DNA of 64,000 nucleotides from Tetracentron sinense (Eukaryota > Streptophyta > Magnoliopsida > Trochodendrales > Trochodendraceae), in NCBI GenBank assembly GCA_015143295.1, contig CM026565.1:12832041-12896040 (forward strand). Direction: 5' to 3'. Numbering within the stretch: the first letter of the stretch is position 1; the number at the start of each line of letters is the position of its first letter. Below, piece after piece: positions 22,726-33,023 of this stretch. Both the position numbers and the translations under genes were made by a program. The notes below the pieces were generated by a model. It did not search any database, was not told the DNA's origin, and saw nothing but the letters and a program-made list of their open reading frames with translations.

Positions 22726-23505
22726 CAGTTAGACCCCCCTTAATTGCGGTTAGCAATCCTAATCGTAGTTAAGTTCGGTTTACGGCCTACCAGACCTAAA
22801 AACCAAGTCTACCGGACTTACTTTCGGCCTATTAGGCCTCCTCTTAGCCTACTAGACTACATATCACATCTCCTTAACTGTGGTTAGCAACCCTAACCAT
22901 AGTTAGTTTGGCCTAACCCCAGTTAGCAACCCTAACCCGAGCCAAACTCCACTAGTCTACCGGACTACCTCCCCAAGCCTACCGGGCTTAAATACCATGC
23001 ATTTGAGCTTCCCCGGTCAACCAAACCCTAGTCTACCAGACTAGTCCATGTTAGCCACCCTTAGTGCACACACACACGCCCCTAGCCTCGGCACAGGCTC
23101 ACGTGCCAGAACTACGCTCGGTCTGATCTCACCCTGTGAGTACGTAGGCAGCCCAACACAGGCCTGACCCTAGTTAGCTTTTTATTTCTTGGATTAGTGT
23201 TAACTTAAATACTTCGGCATTCTAATCAAGATTAACTTTAATTGGCTTAAACCTGGGGAGTACGGAACCGTCATAAGACGGAAGTCTCGGGGTGCCTAAC
23301 ACCTTCCCCGGACATAACCGAACCCCTTACCTTGATCTCATTCGCCGACCAAGACCTTATCCAAACCCAGGGGACTTATCCCTTCTGAATGAATAGGTGG
23401 CGACTCTTAAATGAAAAAACTCTTTCACACCAGTGAGGGCACACAGGTAATTCCACCGTCATCCTCGCTCTTTTTTGTGAGTGGAGGAAAATTCTCATGC
23501 TCACA

Positions 23506-23671
23506 CCTTGTAAACATGGAGGTTGAGATCACATCCCTCCAACAACAGATCATGGATCTTAATGGTGTGCCCTAACCACTTGACTTCGTGAACCCTGATG
23601 GGCTTGCTTATGATCGAGTCTTTTTCTCTTTTATTGAGTTGCACTATCTTGTAATCATTGCACTCTTCAAA
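23506..23671. other. Unassigned 166-bp segment between Tat LTR and truncated gypsy LTR
   Basis: This segment follows the presumed end of the Tat LTR and precedes LTR-like sequence starting around CAAACGTGCGTGTAGACGCT. It does not match the family A LTR at the corresponding place. A minus-strand frame runs through it (TFEECNDYKIVQLNKREK...) into the LTR, but I recognise no protein. It could be the remainder of the Tat LTR, a filler at a deletion junction, or a captured fragment. Confidence 0.3.
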
Positions 23672-23776
23672 CGTGCGTGTAGACGCTACCCTAGCTTGGA
23701 GAACGTGTCCCTCACTTGCTTGATGTTGGATTTGAAGAATCCAAGCCTTTTTGAAACGATCTAGCGTAGCCCAAAC

Positions 23777-26010
23777 TGTAGAGCCCCGGGCCTTTTCACA
23801 TTTAATGCATGACACTTTCGTTGCCATTTTACCTTTAAAGAGGTATAATTAATAAATAAGGAAGATATGGCCAAAACAGTCTGGACTCGCAGGCAACCGA
23901 TCGTCAAAATCCAACGAGCGAGTCAAAAGATATGGCCAAAACAGTCTGGACCTGCAGGCAACCGATCGCTCGGTCCATAGAGCGATCGATCGGTCCAAAA
24001 CCGATCGATCGATAGCTATCGACTGGTCAAGATTTTTGTATGGGGAAATTTTCCAGAGAGATGATTTTTGGTCGAGAGCTCGGTCAACACACCGATCGCT
24101 CGGTAGGCAACCGATCGATCGGTCATAAACACCGATCGCTAGGTACTCGCGTTTTTGCAGAAATTTCAATAAGGGTATTATAGTCTTTTGGTCGGTTAAC
24201 ACTTACCTTAAGAGTCTTGCCCGAGCCCTTAGGGCATTATTCGACACTTAGAGAGTTTGAGCGAATAGGAGAAAGGGGAGGAGACGATTCCAACCTAGGA
24301 CTTGTCTTTGGAAGAGAAATCAAAGGAGTTTTGAGACCCTAGATCACTTCAAGTCCGGCTTTTCTCCAAGATCAAGGCACAAGCTCGTGAGGAGCATCTC
24401 CTCAAGCTAGGGCAGCAACTCACGGTCGATTTTGGAAGGGGTTTCTTCCTCATTTCTTCAAGGTCGGTACTTCTTGCTACCCTCCTAGTTATAGTTCCTT
24501 CTTTTACTTTAATTCTCTTTGTTTTCTTTCATTTACACATGTGCCATGAGATGGATGGGTGTGAATGGTGAATGGAGACGGAATTGGCGATTGGATGCCG
24601 TGTGTATGATGTAATGAATGAAATGGGGAAGGGCATTGCACTAATAATAAACATACAAGCATGTTGTAGGGTTAATAAATAATGAATGCACCATGTTTGA
24701 TGAAATGCCAAGGTGAATGAAATGAATGATAAATTAAGAGATTGCATGTTTAAGGTTTATGGAAATTGCTAGGGTCATGATAGTGTGATTATTCGCTTTC
24801 CCTAAATGATATGAATACTAAATTGCTCAAATCATTGATGTTATGTGTTATGAATTACTCAATGCCATATTTAATTCTAAATGCAAGTATGCACACGACC
24901 TCACAAGCACGCATACATGACATGATTTATCGAGGTTTTCAAGAATGGGATTTAGAGGTGGGGGATATCCTACGATATGTTTCACCTCGCTTTTAGCAAG
25001 GACAAGACAATCATGCATTTTCATAAGAAGGGTCTCCCTTCCCTCGCAAGTGCATACATATCATAAGAAGGGTCTCCCTTCCCTCGCAAGTGCATCTCAC
25101 AAGGACATCTCACAAGTGAATCTCACAAGTGGAAGGACAAGCATGAGCATTCTAGGAAGAAGGGTCTCCTTTCCCTCACAGGTAGTTTACTTTTCCGAGT
25201 AAGCATGACATGACATAGCATGACAAGTATGAGCATTCTAGGAAGAAGGGTCTCCCTTCCCTCACAAGTAGATTACTTTTCAGAACAAGCAAGCATGATA
25301 CACGCATGGTATGACATGACACGCATGATACAAGCATGACATGCATGACACGGTAGACAAGGTTTCAAGCATAAAAAGGGTAATTTCAGTCAAGTCAAGT
25401 GCACAAGATTTCAAGGGTTTTACCGGCTTTTATGATTGCAAACGTGATGAATTATATTGCTTTACTTTATTGTCATGATATGAATCATTCCTACTTTATA
25501 TGCGTGAATTGTTTCCTGCTTTATGTATGCTATCCGTATGCTATGACTGTTGGTTAGTGCTTGGTACCCGCTAAGTATTCCATGCTCAGCCGTACTTCTT
25601 ATGTCGGCAGGTGATGGCGGAGCAGCTGCTCCTTTTGATGTCTGTGCTCCGAGCCCTTGGGTGGAGGAGGAATACGTCGAGGAACCTTTGGAGGAACCTC
25701 CAGTAGAGGGTTACCATTAGGTGGTTGTAGATTCTGAGTGAATAGCTGTGGGTGAGATGAGAGATATACATTCATGTATTTTGGCGGGTATGTCCGCACT
25801 TTCTTTTGGATTCCTTTTGTGTAAACTTGGATTCGTATATACATAGAGGTTTGTTTAGACTTCCACTGTGCTATGTTAGAGTATGTTTCCGCTGTTTATA
25901 TCCTCTATTGTATATGCTCTGTGGATTTTTGCAGGTTGGTTTGTCAAGCAAGTCATGATTAGTCGTCCAAAGTTCACTCTAACTCCTAGGGTGGGTTTTG
26001 GGTCGCGACA
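23777..26010 (+). mobile_element. Solo LTR, gypsy LTR family A (copy 3), opposite orientation
   Basis: On the + strand it begins TGTAGAGCCCC and ends GGGTCGCGACA. It is flanked by CAAAC at 23772-23776 and 26011-26015. It is 2234 bp, sense strand +, with the palindrome cluster at 23959-24145, AAGAAGGGTCTCCCTTCCCTC repeats at about 25025-25265, and the acidic micro-ORF at 25601-25720. It is nested in the truncated LTR of the older element. Confidence 0.92.
25601..25720 (+). CDS. Conserved LTR micro-ORF, 39-aa acidic peptide (family A copy 3)
   Basis: ATG TCG GCA at 25601, TAG at 25718. It contains GAAAPFDVCAPSPWVEEE, then YVEEPLEEPPVEGYH. Over the 19 codons from Trp to the final Tyr, the copy at 34924-35043 shows seven synonymous codon changes and one replacement (Leu to Val). 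That is unlike random drift in a non-coding LTR. It sits directly after the hairpin and CTTATGTCGGCAG. Function unknown. Confidence 0.5.
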   Translation: MSAGDGGAAAPFDVCAPSPWVEEEYVEEPLEEPPVEGYH

Positions 26011-27074
26011 CAAACCTTGATTTCCTTTTCAAGTTGAAACCCTAGGTTAGAAATCCCCTTTCTCCTCTCTCCCTTTCTCTCAAAATGCCTTACTCAGGGT
26101 TTATGAAACCCATAAGACTCGGGCAAGCCTTAATAGGCAAGGGTGTAACACCCAAAAGACGAAAAGGCCCTTAATGAAATTCTGCAAAACACGATATACC
26201 GATCGATCTGCCGCCTACCGAGCGACCGGTATTCTTGACCAGTTGATCGGTCAAAAACATGCTCTGTAGAGCCCCGAAAATTTGATTCACTGTTCATGTG
26301 AATAGAGCCCTTGTATGGTATGTGTAAAGGCCTAATGCCTTACATGGTATTCTTGGTATTATGATGAGTCAAGTGAGGGTCTTAGGTATGTATTTGGAGT
26401 CTCAAAATGAGAGTATAAAGATACTCTAAGTGGTTAAAAACAAGGGTATAAATACCCAAGGTGTTTAATAGGTTGTGAATGAATAGTGTAATGAATAGTG
26501 CTAGTGCGCGAGGCATAAGGAGGCCAGGCCCTCTCATGCATATTGGTGTATGTTAAATGATCACTTAGAAGGATTTAAAAATATATGTTGAATGATTAAT
26601 GAGGTGTGAGTATGGTTTTGGACCCGAGGGAAAGGAGTGTGAAAACACTCGAAGTGTTCTAGATGTTGAAGAGGTATGTTTCGGCATTTCCCTCAACTTT
26701 ACGAAGCCTTAGTTTAGGCTCCATTGCTCAAAATCAAGTGATTCTTGAGTTTTTGGAGAGGCATGTGAACCCTCTTCGGGGTTCATGTTCATCACTTTCC
26801 CTGATTTTGAGTTGGGGTTGAGTCAAAAGTCCGATTTCCAAAGTCGGGACTGTTGGAAATCTGGACAGTTAAAACCCAGTTTCAGACCAGTAAACTTTAG
26901 GGGTAAAATGGTCCAATAATAAATATGAATTAGAAGTTGTACAAAACATAAAAGTTGTTCTCATTCGAAAGAAGAATCCAACGCAAGTTGAATCGTCAAA
27001 ATTGGACGAGCGAGTCAAAAGTTATGGCCGAAATACCAAAGCGGGAAAAATCTGGAAAATCATCCTATCAGAGC

Positions 27075-27267
27075 TACGATCGATTTTAGAAGACCTACGA
27101 ACGATCGTAGTTACGAACGATCGTAAAGTTACAGAAATGTTGAAAACTCACTGGAGAAGCTATGATCGATCGTAGGAAGCCTACGAACGATCGTAGAACT
27201 CCAGAAACTGAGCAAACTTACTGTAAGACCTACGATCCATCGTAGGAAGCCTACGAACGATCGTAGG
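27075..27267. promoter_or_regulatory. Palindrome cluster, family C version
   Basis: Seven or more units of CTACGATCGAT or CTACGAACGATCGTAG, each self-complementary. The core differs from families A and B but the position is the same: upstream of the TATA box and downstream of the conserved GAGCGAGTCAAAAGTTATGG block (about 27008-27027). Confidence 0.5.
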
Positions 27268-27318
27268 TGCGCGAATCAAACTCTTTAGTGCGTGATTTTA
27301 GGGTTTTCACCCCTTGGC

Positions 27319-27328
27319 CTATAAATAG
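27319..27328 (+). promoter_or_regulatory. TATA box, LTR family C
   Basis: CTATAAATAGGGG at about 1055 bp from the sense LTR start, identical in its core to the family B box. A purine-rich leader (AGAGAGAGATC...) follows about 45 bp downstream. Confidence 0.6.
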
Positions 27329-28074
27329 GGGATCATTTTTGGGGGTATTGGGTTACCCTAAACCTAGAGAGAGATCTTAGAAGAGAAGGGAAGAGAGTGG
27401 AGGATTGCAAGAGGGGTTTTTGGATTTGGAGAAAAAGAGCACAAATCGAGCCTTGATCTCGCTCCTACGCGCCATTGGAGCTTGGATCTCCAACATCAAG
27501 CTTGGGTTTCGCTTCTACAAGCTTCTTCAAGCCTTTTCAAGCATTGGATCAAAGGGATTTCATCCCATAAGGTAGATACACTCTACTAGGTTATAATTTC
27601 ATAAACCCTTAATGAAAAGCATGATTTTCTTGACAAGTATAGTTATATATAGCCTCTTATATGTAAAAATACACTCTTCTAGCAATTGATTTCATGAAAC
27701 CCTTTCTACATCAAGATAAAATCCCATGAATGATGGTGTGAATTAAATGTGATGATGTTATGCTTTCAACCAACAAATAAAAGATGGTAATTTTTGAGTT
27801 GTTCTATATGTTAGTATCCAAGATGAAAAGCATGTTAAAAGCAACAAGTTTTGGGAAGAACAAGTAGAAAAACCTTATTTTAAATGTGATTGGAATGGTG
27901 TGATGTTATTGTATATGGATTATGGTGATGGCTGAATTATGTTGAGTATGAGACATATGACCATATGTAAAAGGATTTCCCTAATGTCTACCATGTTATA
28001 TCACAACTGCTATACGGACACATATGCATATGCATGATCGAGTTTTTCTAAATTATGGGTATCCCAAAAGAAGA

Positions 28075-28325
28075 AATACATGTATATAAGATGCAATACA
28101 AGAATAAGAAGAAGAAGAGTATAAGATGTAAATGAACCAAACGAAAAGTATAAGATGTAAATGAACCAAATGAATAGTACAAGAAGCATAAGAAGTATAA
28201 GAAAAGTACAAGAAGTAAAAAGAGGTCTACGGAAAAGTATAAGAAGCACAAGATACATACGGAAAATACAAGAAGCACAAGATGTTACAAGAAATACAAG
28301 AAGATGGAAGGTATACGGAAAAAGC
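28075..28325 (+). repeat. AG-rich tandem repeat region in LTR family C
   Basis: Irregular units of (A)AGTA(T/C)AAGA(A/T)G, including two copies of AAGTATAAGATGTAAATGAA at about 28107 and 28146. The complement gives a spurious long leucine/serine-rich frame on the minus strand. Confidence 0.7.
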
Positions 28326-28815
28326 CGACAGGGATGCGACAATAGCAGGCCGCCTGAAAGGGAAAGGGATACTGGCATCGGACTCCGATGATAGCAGGCC
28401 GCCCGGAAGGGAGATGGATACTGGTCGTCTACCCTTAAGGTAGCCGAAGGTGAGGAGAACATTAGGCCACCCAGCTTACGTGGGTACGGGTACTAGTTGT
28501 CCTACTCCAGAGGTAGCAAATGATGAATACCAAGGTATTTTAAATACCCGTATATGCAAAGGTACAAGATGATAAGAAGATGTTTTCGACAAAAGATGAT
28601 AAGAAGATGTAAAAGGCAAAAGATGATAAAAAGATGTTTTCCAATAGTATTTTCCGAGATATATGCACATGATATGATTTTGTTTTCCGCACTCTGATTT
28701 CAGGAATGCATATGAGATGATTAAATTGTGATATGTACACGTTGTATTCTTGTTTACGATATTACTATCTAGTGGTTTGTATACGCTGAGTATTTCATAC
28801 TCAGCCGTACATATT

Positions 28816-28971
28816 ATGTCGGTAGGTCCCTTCGACATTTGTGGCGAGCGTCCTCAAGAACCATGGGTCGAGGAAGAGTATATTGAGGAGGAGGAGACTT
28901 GGGGTAGTCTTCAGCAGCAGAGGGCTCAGGAGGAGCAGAGGGCTTTTGTTAGGTGGCCCCATCATGAGTGA
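28816..28971 (+). CDS. LTR family C version of the acidic micro-ORF (51 aa)
   Basis: ATG TCG GTA GGT starts at 28816 and is followed by PFDICGERPQEPWVEEEYIEE, then a Gln/Glu-rich tail that ends at TGA 28969-28971. Start, phase relative to the G(C/T)A GGT junction, PFD and PWVEEEYIEE all match family A although flanking LTR DNA does not align well. The frame is open further upstream as well. Function unknown. Confidence 0.45.
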   Translation: MSVGPFDICGERPQEPWVEEEYIEEEETWGSLQQQRAQEEQRAFVRWPHHE

Positions 28972-29481
28972 CGAGAGGGAGAGACATGTACATATATTTT
29001 GTTGAGCGGAGTATGTTCGCTCTTTATTTTGGGTCATATATAAACTGAGACATATAGTATTGATAGAAATTTTGTAGTCCGCTTCCACTACTAGGGCGTA
29101 TTTTGGGTCGTGACATGCTCTCTGGAATTTTTTCCCATACAAAAAAGTGCACCAGTCGATAGCTACCGATTGATCGATTGTGGACCGATCGATCGCCAAT
29201 ATGGACCGAGCGATCGGTTCTCTGCAGATTTTGACACTTAGTCTATTTTTCACCCATTTCTACTACTTGGACTTATCTTACTTCCCTTTTGACCTCTTCT
29301 AAACATGACTAGGACCCTTTCCAGGCTATAGAAGATTATTAATTATTTTATTTAATTAATTATAGCATTCGCAAAATTCTCAAAGGTTTCCAACTTTCCA
29401 TTTCATAAAAATGGGGATTACAAAGGCATCATGCCTTGACACACATTCCAATGCATATACAAAAAATTCCGGTATTCTACA

Positions 29482-29493
29482 TCCTTCCCCCTT
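29482..29493 (-). other. Polypurine tract of the older Tekay-type element
   Basis: Minus strand AAGGGGGAAGGA directly before the LTR start TGTAGAATACC, preceded by the AAATTTCGAGGATGAAATTT motif also seen beside the tract at 15352. Confidence 0.85.
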
Positions 29494-29573
29494 ATAAAAA
29501 TTTCATCCTCGAAATTTAGACAATACATGCATTACAAAACCAAAACAAAATTACAAGTCATATACCAAACTCA

Positions 29574-32500
29574 TTCAAACAATTCCGGGTACTTTGCTGT
29601 GACTTCGACCTCGTGCTCCCATATAGCCTCTTCTTGAGCATGATGTTGTCATTGCACGAGAACCAATGGAATAGTCTTGTTGCAAAGGACTTGATCTCTC
29701 CGATCCAATATATGAATTGGCTTTTCAACCAAAGTGAGGTCCTCTCAGATTTCCAACGGTTCCAAGTCTATGTCATGCAAAGGGTACGTAATGTACTTCC
29801 GAAGCATAGACACATGGAAGACATTGTGAACCGCGGCCATGTGAGGTGGAAGAGCTACCCTGTAAGCAACTTTACCAACTTGCATGATAATCTCAAATGG
29901 CCCAACATATCGAGGACTAAGCTTTCCTCTTTTGCCAAATCTCATAATCCCTTTGATAGGAGATACTTTCACAAAGACTTGATCCCCAACTTCGAATTCC
30001 AAATCCCTGCGGCGAGTGTCCGCATAACTCTTTTGATGATCTTGAGCGGCTTTCAACTGATCCCAGATGATCTTAACCTTATTCGCAGTTTGTTCTCCGG
30101 ACCTAACACTTTTCTCTCGCCTACCTCATCCCAGTAAAGAGGAGACCTGGAGCTTCGCCCATAAAAGGCCTCAAATGGTGCCATTTGAATGCTCGTCTGA
30201 TAGCTATTGTTGTAGGCGAACTCAACCAAAGGTAAGTACTCTTCCCAGCTGCTCTTGAAATCCAACATACATGCCCGAAGCATGTCTTCGATTATTTGGT
30301 TCATCCTCTCAGTTTGTCCATCCGTTTGTTGATGAAAGGCGGTGCTGAAATCAAGTCGAGAACCCATGGCATTCTAAAAACTCTTCTAGAACCTGGATGT
30401 GAATCTTGGATCTCGATCTGACACAATATTGACTGGCATCCCGTGCAACTGAATAACTTCCTTATATACAATGCAGCCAACTGGCTCGAGTTGAACGTGG
30501 TCCGGTAAGGTAAGAAATGTGTAGACTTTGTCAAACGGTCTACTACCACCTATATCGCATCTGAGTTTCTTACCGTTTTTGGTAAGCCAACAATGAAATC
30601 CATGGAGATGTGCTCCCATTTCCACTCGGGAATAGGGAGAGACTGTAACAGACCCGCCGGTCTCAATTGCTCTGCCTTCACCTGTTGGCACACCAAGCAC
30701 CGGGATACATATTCTGCAACATTCCTCTTCATGTTCCGCCACCAAAAACGTCCCTTGAGGTTCCGGTACATCTTCGTACCCCTAAGATGCACTGTGTACT
30801 TCTAATGGTGGGCTTTGTCCATAATCTCTCTTCGAAGATCCGTATCGGCCGGAACACACAGCCTTCCCTTGAATGTAATAGCCCCTCGGCTAGTGAAAGA
30901 GAAGTCCTCACTACCCTTGGCAACTTCCTTGTCCCGAAAAGCTAACAAGTTAGCATCCGTGGCTTGAGACTCTTGGATCAAGTCTATAATGTATGGCCGA
31001 ACTGTGATATTTACCAAGACAGGGCTGCGGACGGAATCATTCACACTAATGTCTAGATTAGCCAAATCCTCCAATAATTTCCATTCCTGCACTAACATGT
31101 GAGCCAACAACCCCGGAGGTCTTCTACTCAAAGCGTTCGCCACCACATTTCCTTTACCTGGGTGGTATTGGATGGTGTACTCATAGTCTTTCAAAAATTT
31201 CATCCAACGTTATTGCCGTAAATTTAGGTCCTTTTGGGAAAAGAGGTACTTGAGGCTCTTGTGGTCCGTGAACACATCGAACTCTTCCCCGTAAAGGTAA
31301 TGGTGCCAAATCTTGAGTGCAAACATGATCGCAGCAAGCTCTAAGTCATGCGTGGGGTAATTCTTTTCATGCTCCTTCAATTGCCTTGATGCATAGGTAA
31401 TGACTTTATTGTGCTACATGAGGACACACTCAAGTCCGACATGCAAGGCATCACTATACACCTCATAACCACCATGTCCGGATGGCACAATAAGGACGGG
31501 GGCTGTAATAAGTCTCTTCTTCAGTTCCATGAAACTGATCTCGCACTTATCGCTCTATTCAAACTTGGCATTTTTCCTTGTTAGGTATGTAAGTTGCGCT
31601 GCAAGGTTAGAGAACCCCTCTATGAATCTCCTATAGTAGCCTGCCAACCCAAGGAAACTGCATATCTCTGTGACACTCTTAGGCCTCGCCTAACCCATGA
31701 CTGCCTCTATCATCTTCGGATCCACCGAGATGTCTTCCGTAAATACAACGTGACCTAGAAATGCCACCTCTTCCAACCAAAACTCACACTTGCTCAGTTT
31801 CGCATACAGCTTTTGCTCTCTCAGCATTTCCAAAGCAAGGCGAAGGTCTCGCACGTGATCTTCCCATGTCTGGGAGTATATCAAGATGTCATCGACAAAC
31901 ACTATCATGCATTGATCCAGGTATGGTCGGAATACCCGGTTCATCAGATCCAAAAAAGCTGCTGGGGCATTCGTGAGACCAAAAGACATCACCAAGAACT
32001 CGTAATGCCCATACCGAGTCCTAAAAGCAGTTTTGGGAACATCTTCAGTCTTGATCTTCAACTGGTGGTAACCCGATCGAAAATCAATCTTAGAGAAAAA
32101 TCTCACACCCTTTAACTGATCAAATAGGTCATCAATCCTAGGCAATGGATACCTATTCTTTATAGTGACCTTGTTCAACTACCGGTAATCGACGCACATC
32201 CGCATCGAGCCATCCTTCTTCTTGACAAATAGCACCGGGGCACCCCACGGTGAGACACTTGATTGAATGAAACCAAGGTCTTGCATCTCCTCGAATTGAG
32301 TCTTTAAATCCTTGAGTTCAATCGGGGCCATCCTATACCGAGCCCGGAAGATGGGAGCTGTGCCTGGTGCAAGCTCGATCACAAACTCAATCTCCCTGTC
32401 TAGAGGCAACCCTGGCAACTTCTCTGGAAATACATCCAGGAATTCACTCACGACTGGGATAGTCGAAGAGTCCTTTGCCTCGAGGTTCACTAGGCTCAAT

Positions 32501-32888
32501 GCCGCAAAGCGGACACTATCTTTACTTCTCAACCCCCAAAAATGAAATGGTTTCCCCTCTACCGGCCTGAAGAGTACCATCTTCTCAAAGCAAGCCACAT
32601 GCCCATGATGAGCTACTAACCAATCCATCCCCAAGATAACGTCGAAGTCCTGGAATCTAAGGACAATAAGATCGGCCGCTAATTCGTGGCTTCCAACCTG
32701 AACTGAACTACCTCTGAAAATGCTATTTGCTACTACCGTCTTGCCGAGAGGAGTCGAAATGAATAACTCCGGTTCTAATTGACTAAGCTCCATGGAAAAG
32801 CCTTAAGAAAAACTCGATGAGACAAATGAATGAGTAGACCTGGTGTCAATCAACACTCTAGCCAAACATTCATTGACTAGCAAGGTTC
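29574..32888 (-). pseudogene. Tekay-type pro-pol pseudogene of the older element
   Basis: The protease (32888-about 32560) has LLVNECLARVLIDT followed by Arg where the catalytic motif needs Gly (DTR for DTG), plus [18 protein letters not shown] lies at 32805-32803. RT (32400-31700) has [22 protein letters not shown], a stop (32181-32179) within DYRQLN, and FVDDILIYS. RNase H (31500-31150) has stops within WSDK-, MQHN- and RQRR-like contexts. Integrase (30830-about 29750) has the zinc finger, MDFIVGLPKT, VDRLTKSTHFLPYRTTF, SDRDPRFTSRF and ERMNQIIEDML, spread over three frames from about 30500. Chromodomain remnants (ILDRRDQVL...) reach 29574. Most stops are TAG or TAA at probable Gln/Trp codons. 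The element cannot be autonomous. Confidence 0.9.
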
Positions 32889-33023
32889 CTGGAATTTTAG
32901 CTAACTAAGTCAATCCATACATCAACAACATATGTATAGATATATATAACATACCATATATGTACACAAGGAATAAGGCATAACATGACAATCGTCGACA
33001 ATTGAATAACTTTAAACGTGTAC
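32889..33023 (-). other. Putative spliceosomal intron between gag and protease (135 bp)
   Basis: Minus strand: GTGCAAG|GTACAC (intron from 33023) to AAATTCCAG|GAACC (end 32889). The exons meet in phase 1 within a glycine codon (VVQG then TLLVN), exactly as in the element at 12877-22725. The length is again a multiple of three. Unspliced, the frame runs 40 codons and stops at a TAG near the 3' end of the insert. The sequence of the insert is unlike the other one except at the ends, so position is conserved while content is not, as expected of introns. A TTGAC branch-like sequence lies about 30 nt before the acceptor. Confidence 0.7.

Larger units (their letters stand above)
1..23505 (+). mobile_element. 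Degenerate Tat-lineage Ty3/gypsy element, 5' end outside the window, with nested insertions
   Basis: The order is: end of the protease region (53-679), RT/RNase H/second RNase H/integrase (871-4287), a long 3' untranslated region with tandem repeats (4288-5725 and 7894-8947), a polypurine tract, and a 3' LTR starting at 8948. An extra archaeal-type RNase H after the usual one is typical of the Tat group (Ogre/Retand/Grande relatives). Three later insertions interrupt it: solo LTRs at 5726-7893 and 10256-12503 and a complete gypsy element at 12877-22725, each with a 5-bp target duplication. The right end at about 23505 (TGCTCACA) is tentative because the other LTR is not in the window. The many stops show it is dead. 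Confidence 0.8.
8948..23505 (+). mobile_element. 3' LTR of the Tat element, split by two insertions
   Basis: The LTR pieces are 8948-10255, 12504/12509-12876 and 22726/22731-about 23505, roughly 2.4 kb in all. It begins TGTAAACACCC after a purine run and ends near a GGTGGCGACTCTTAAATG stretch (about 23398-23415) and TGCTCACA. A GGTGGCGACTC-type segment near the 3' end is common in Tat LTRs. It has a TATAAAG box at 9524 and several TCTACCGACA hairpins. The 9000-9190 stretch is full of degenerate CTAAACCCTAG. The exact 3' border is uncertain. Confidence 0.6.
26265..29115 (+). mobile_element. Solo LTR, gypsy LTR family C (2851 bp)
   Basis: Begins TGTAGAGCCCCG, ends GGGTCGTGACA, with TGCTC at 26260-26264 and 29116-29120. 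It is related to family A by its ends and module order but clearly diverged inside. On the + strand it has a palindrome cluster with GAACGATCGTAGG units (27075-27267), the CTATAAATAG box (27319-27328), donor-like ATAAG|GTAGATA (27572), AG-rich tandem repeats (28075-28325), a perfect GCTGAGTAT/ATACTCAGC hairpin (about 28785-28805) and the acidic frame (28816-28971). Confidence 0.92.
23672..29481 (-). repeat. Truncated 3' LTR of the older element, in three pieces
   Basis: 29121-29481 matches the last ~370 bp of the right LTR (35885-36249): CTCT..GGAATTTTT.CCCATAC, the GATC palindromes, and the tail ending TTCTACA. 26016-26264 contains palindromes and family-A-like LTR sequence upstream of it, and 23672-23776 continues that. 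The pieces join exactly when the two solo LTRs and one copy of each duplication are removed. Confidence 0.75.

Noticed and set aside
23501..23827. 108-aa minus-strand frame as a possible captured host gene
   Set aside because: It spans the junction of a solo LTR start, truncated LTR and an unassigned segment, so it cannot be one gene; only the unassigned part was kept as a finding.
28010..28462. 150-aa leucine/phenylalanine-rich frame with apparent membrane segments, minus strand
   Set aside because: It is the complement of an AG-rich tandem repeat inside a solo LTR; the hydrophobicity comes from base composition.
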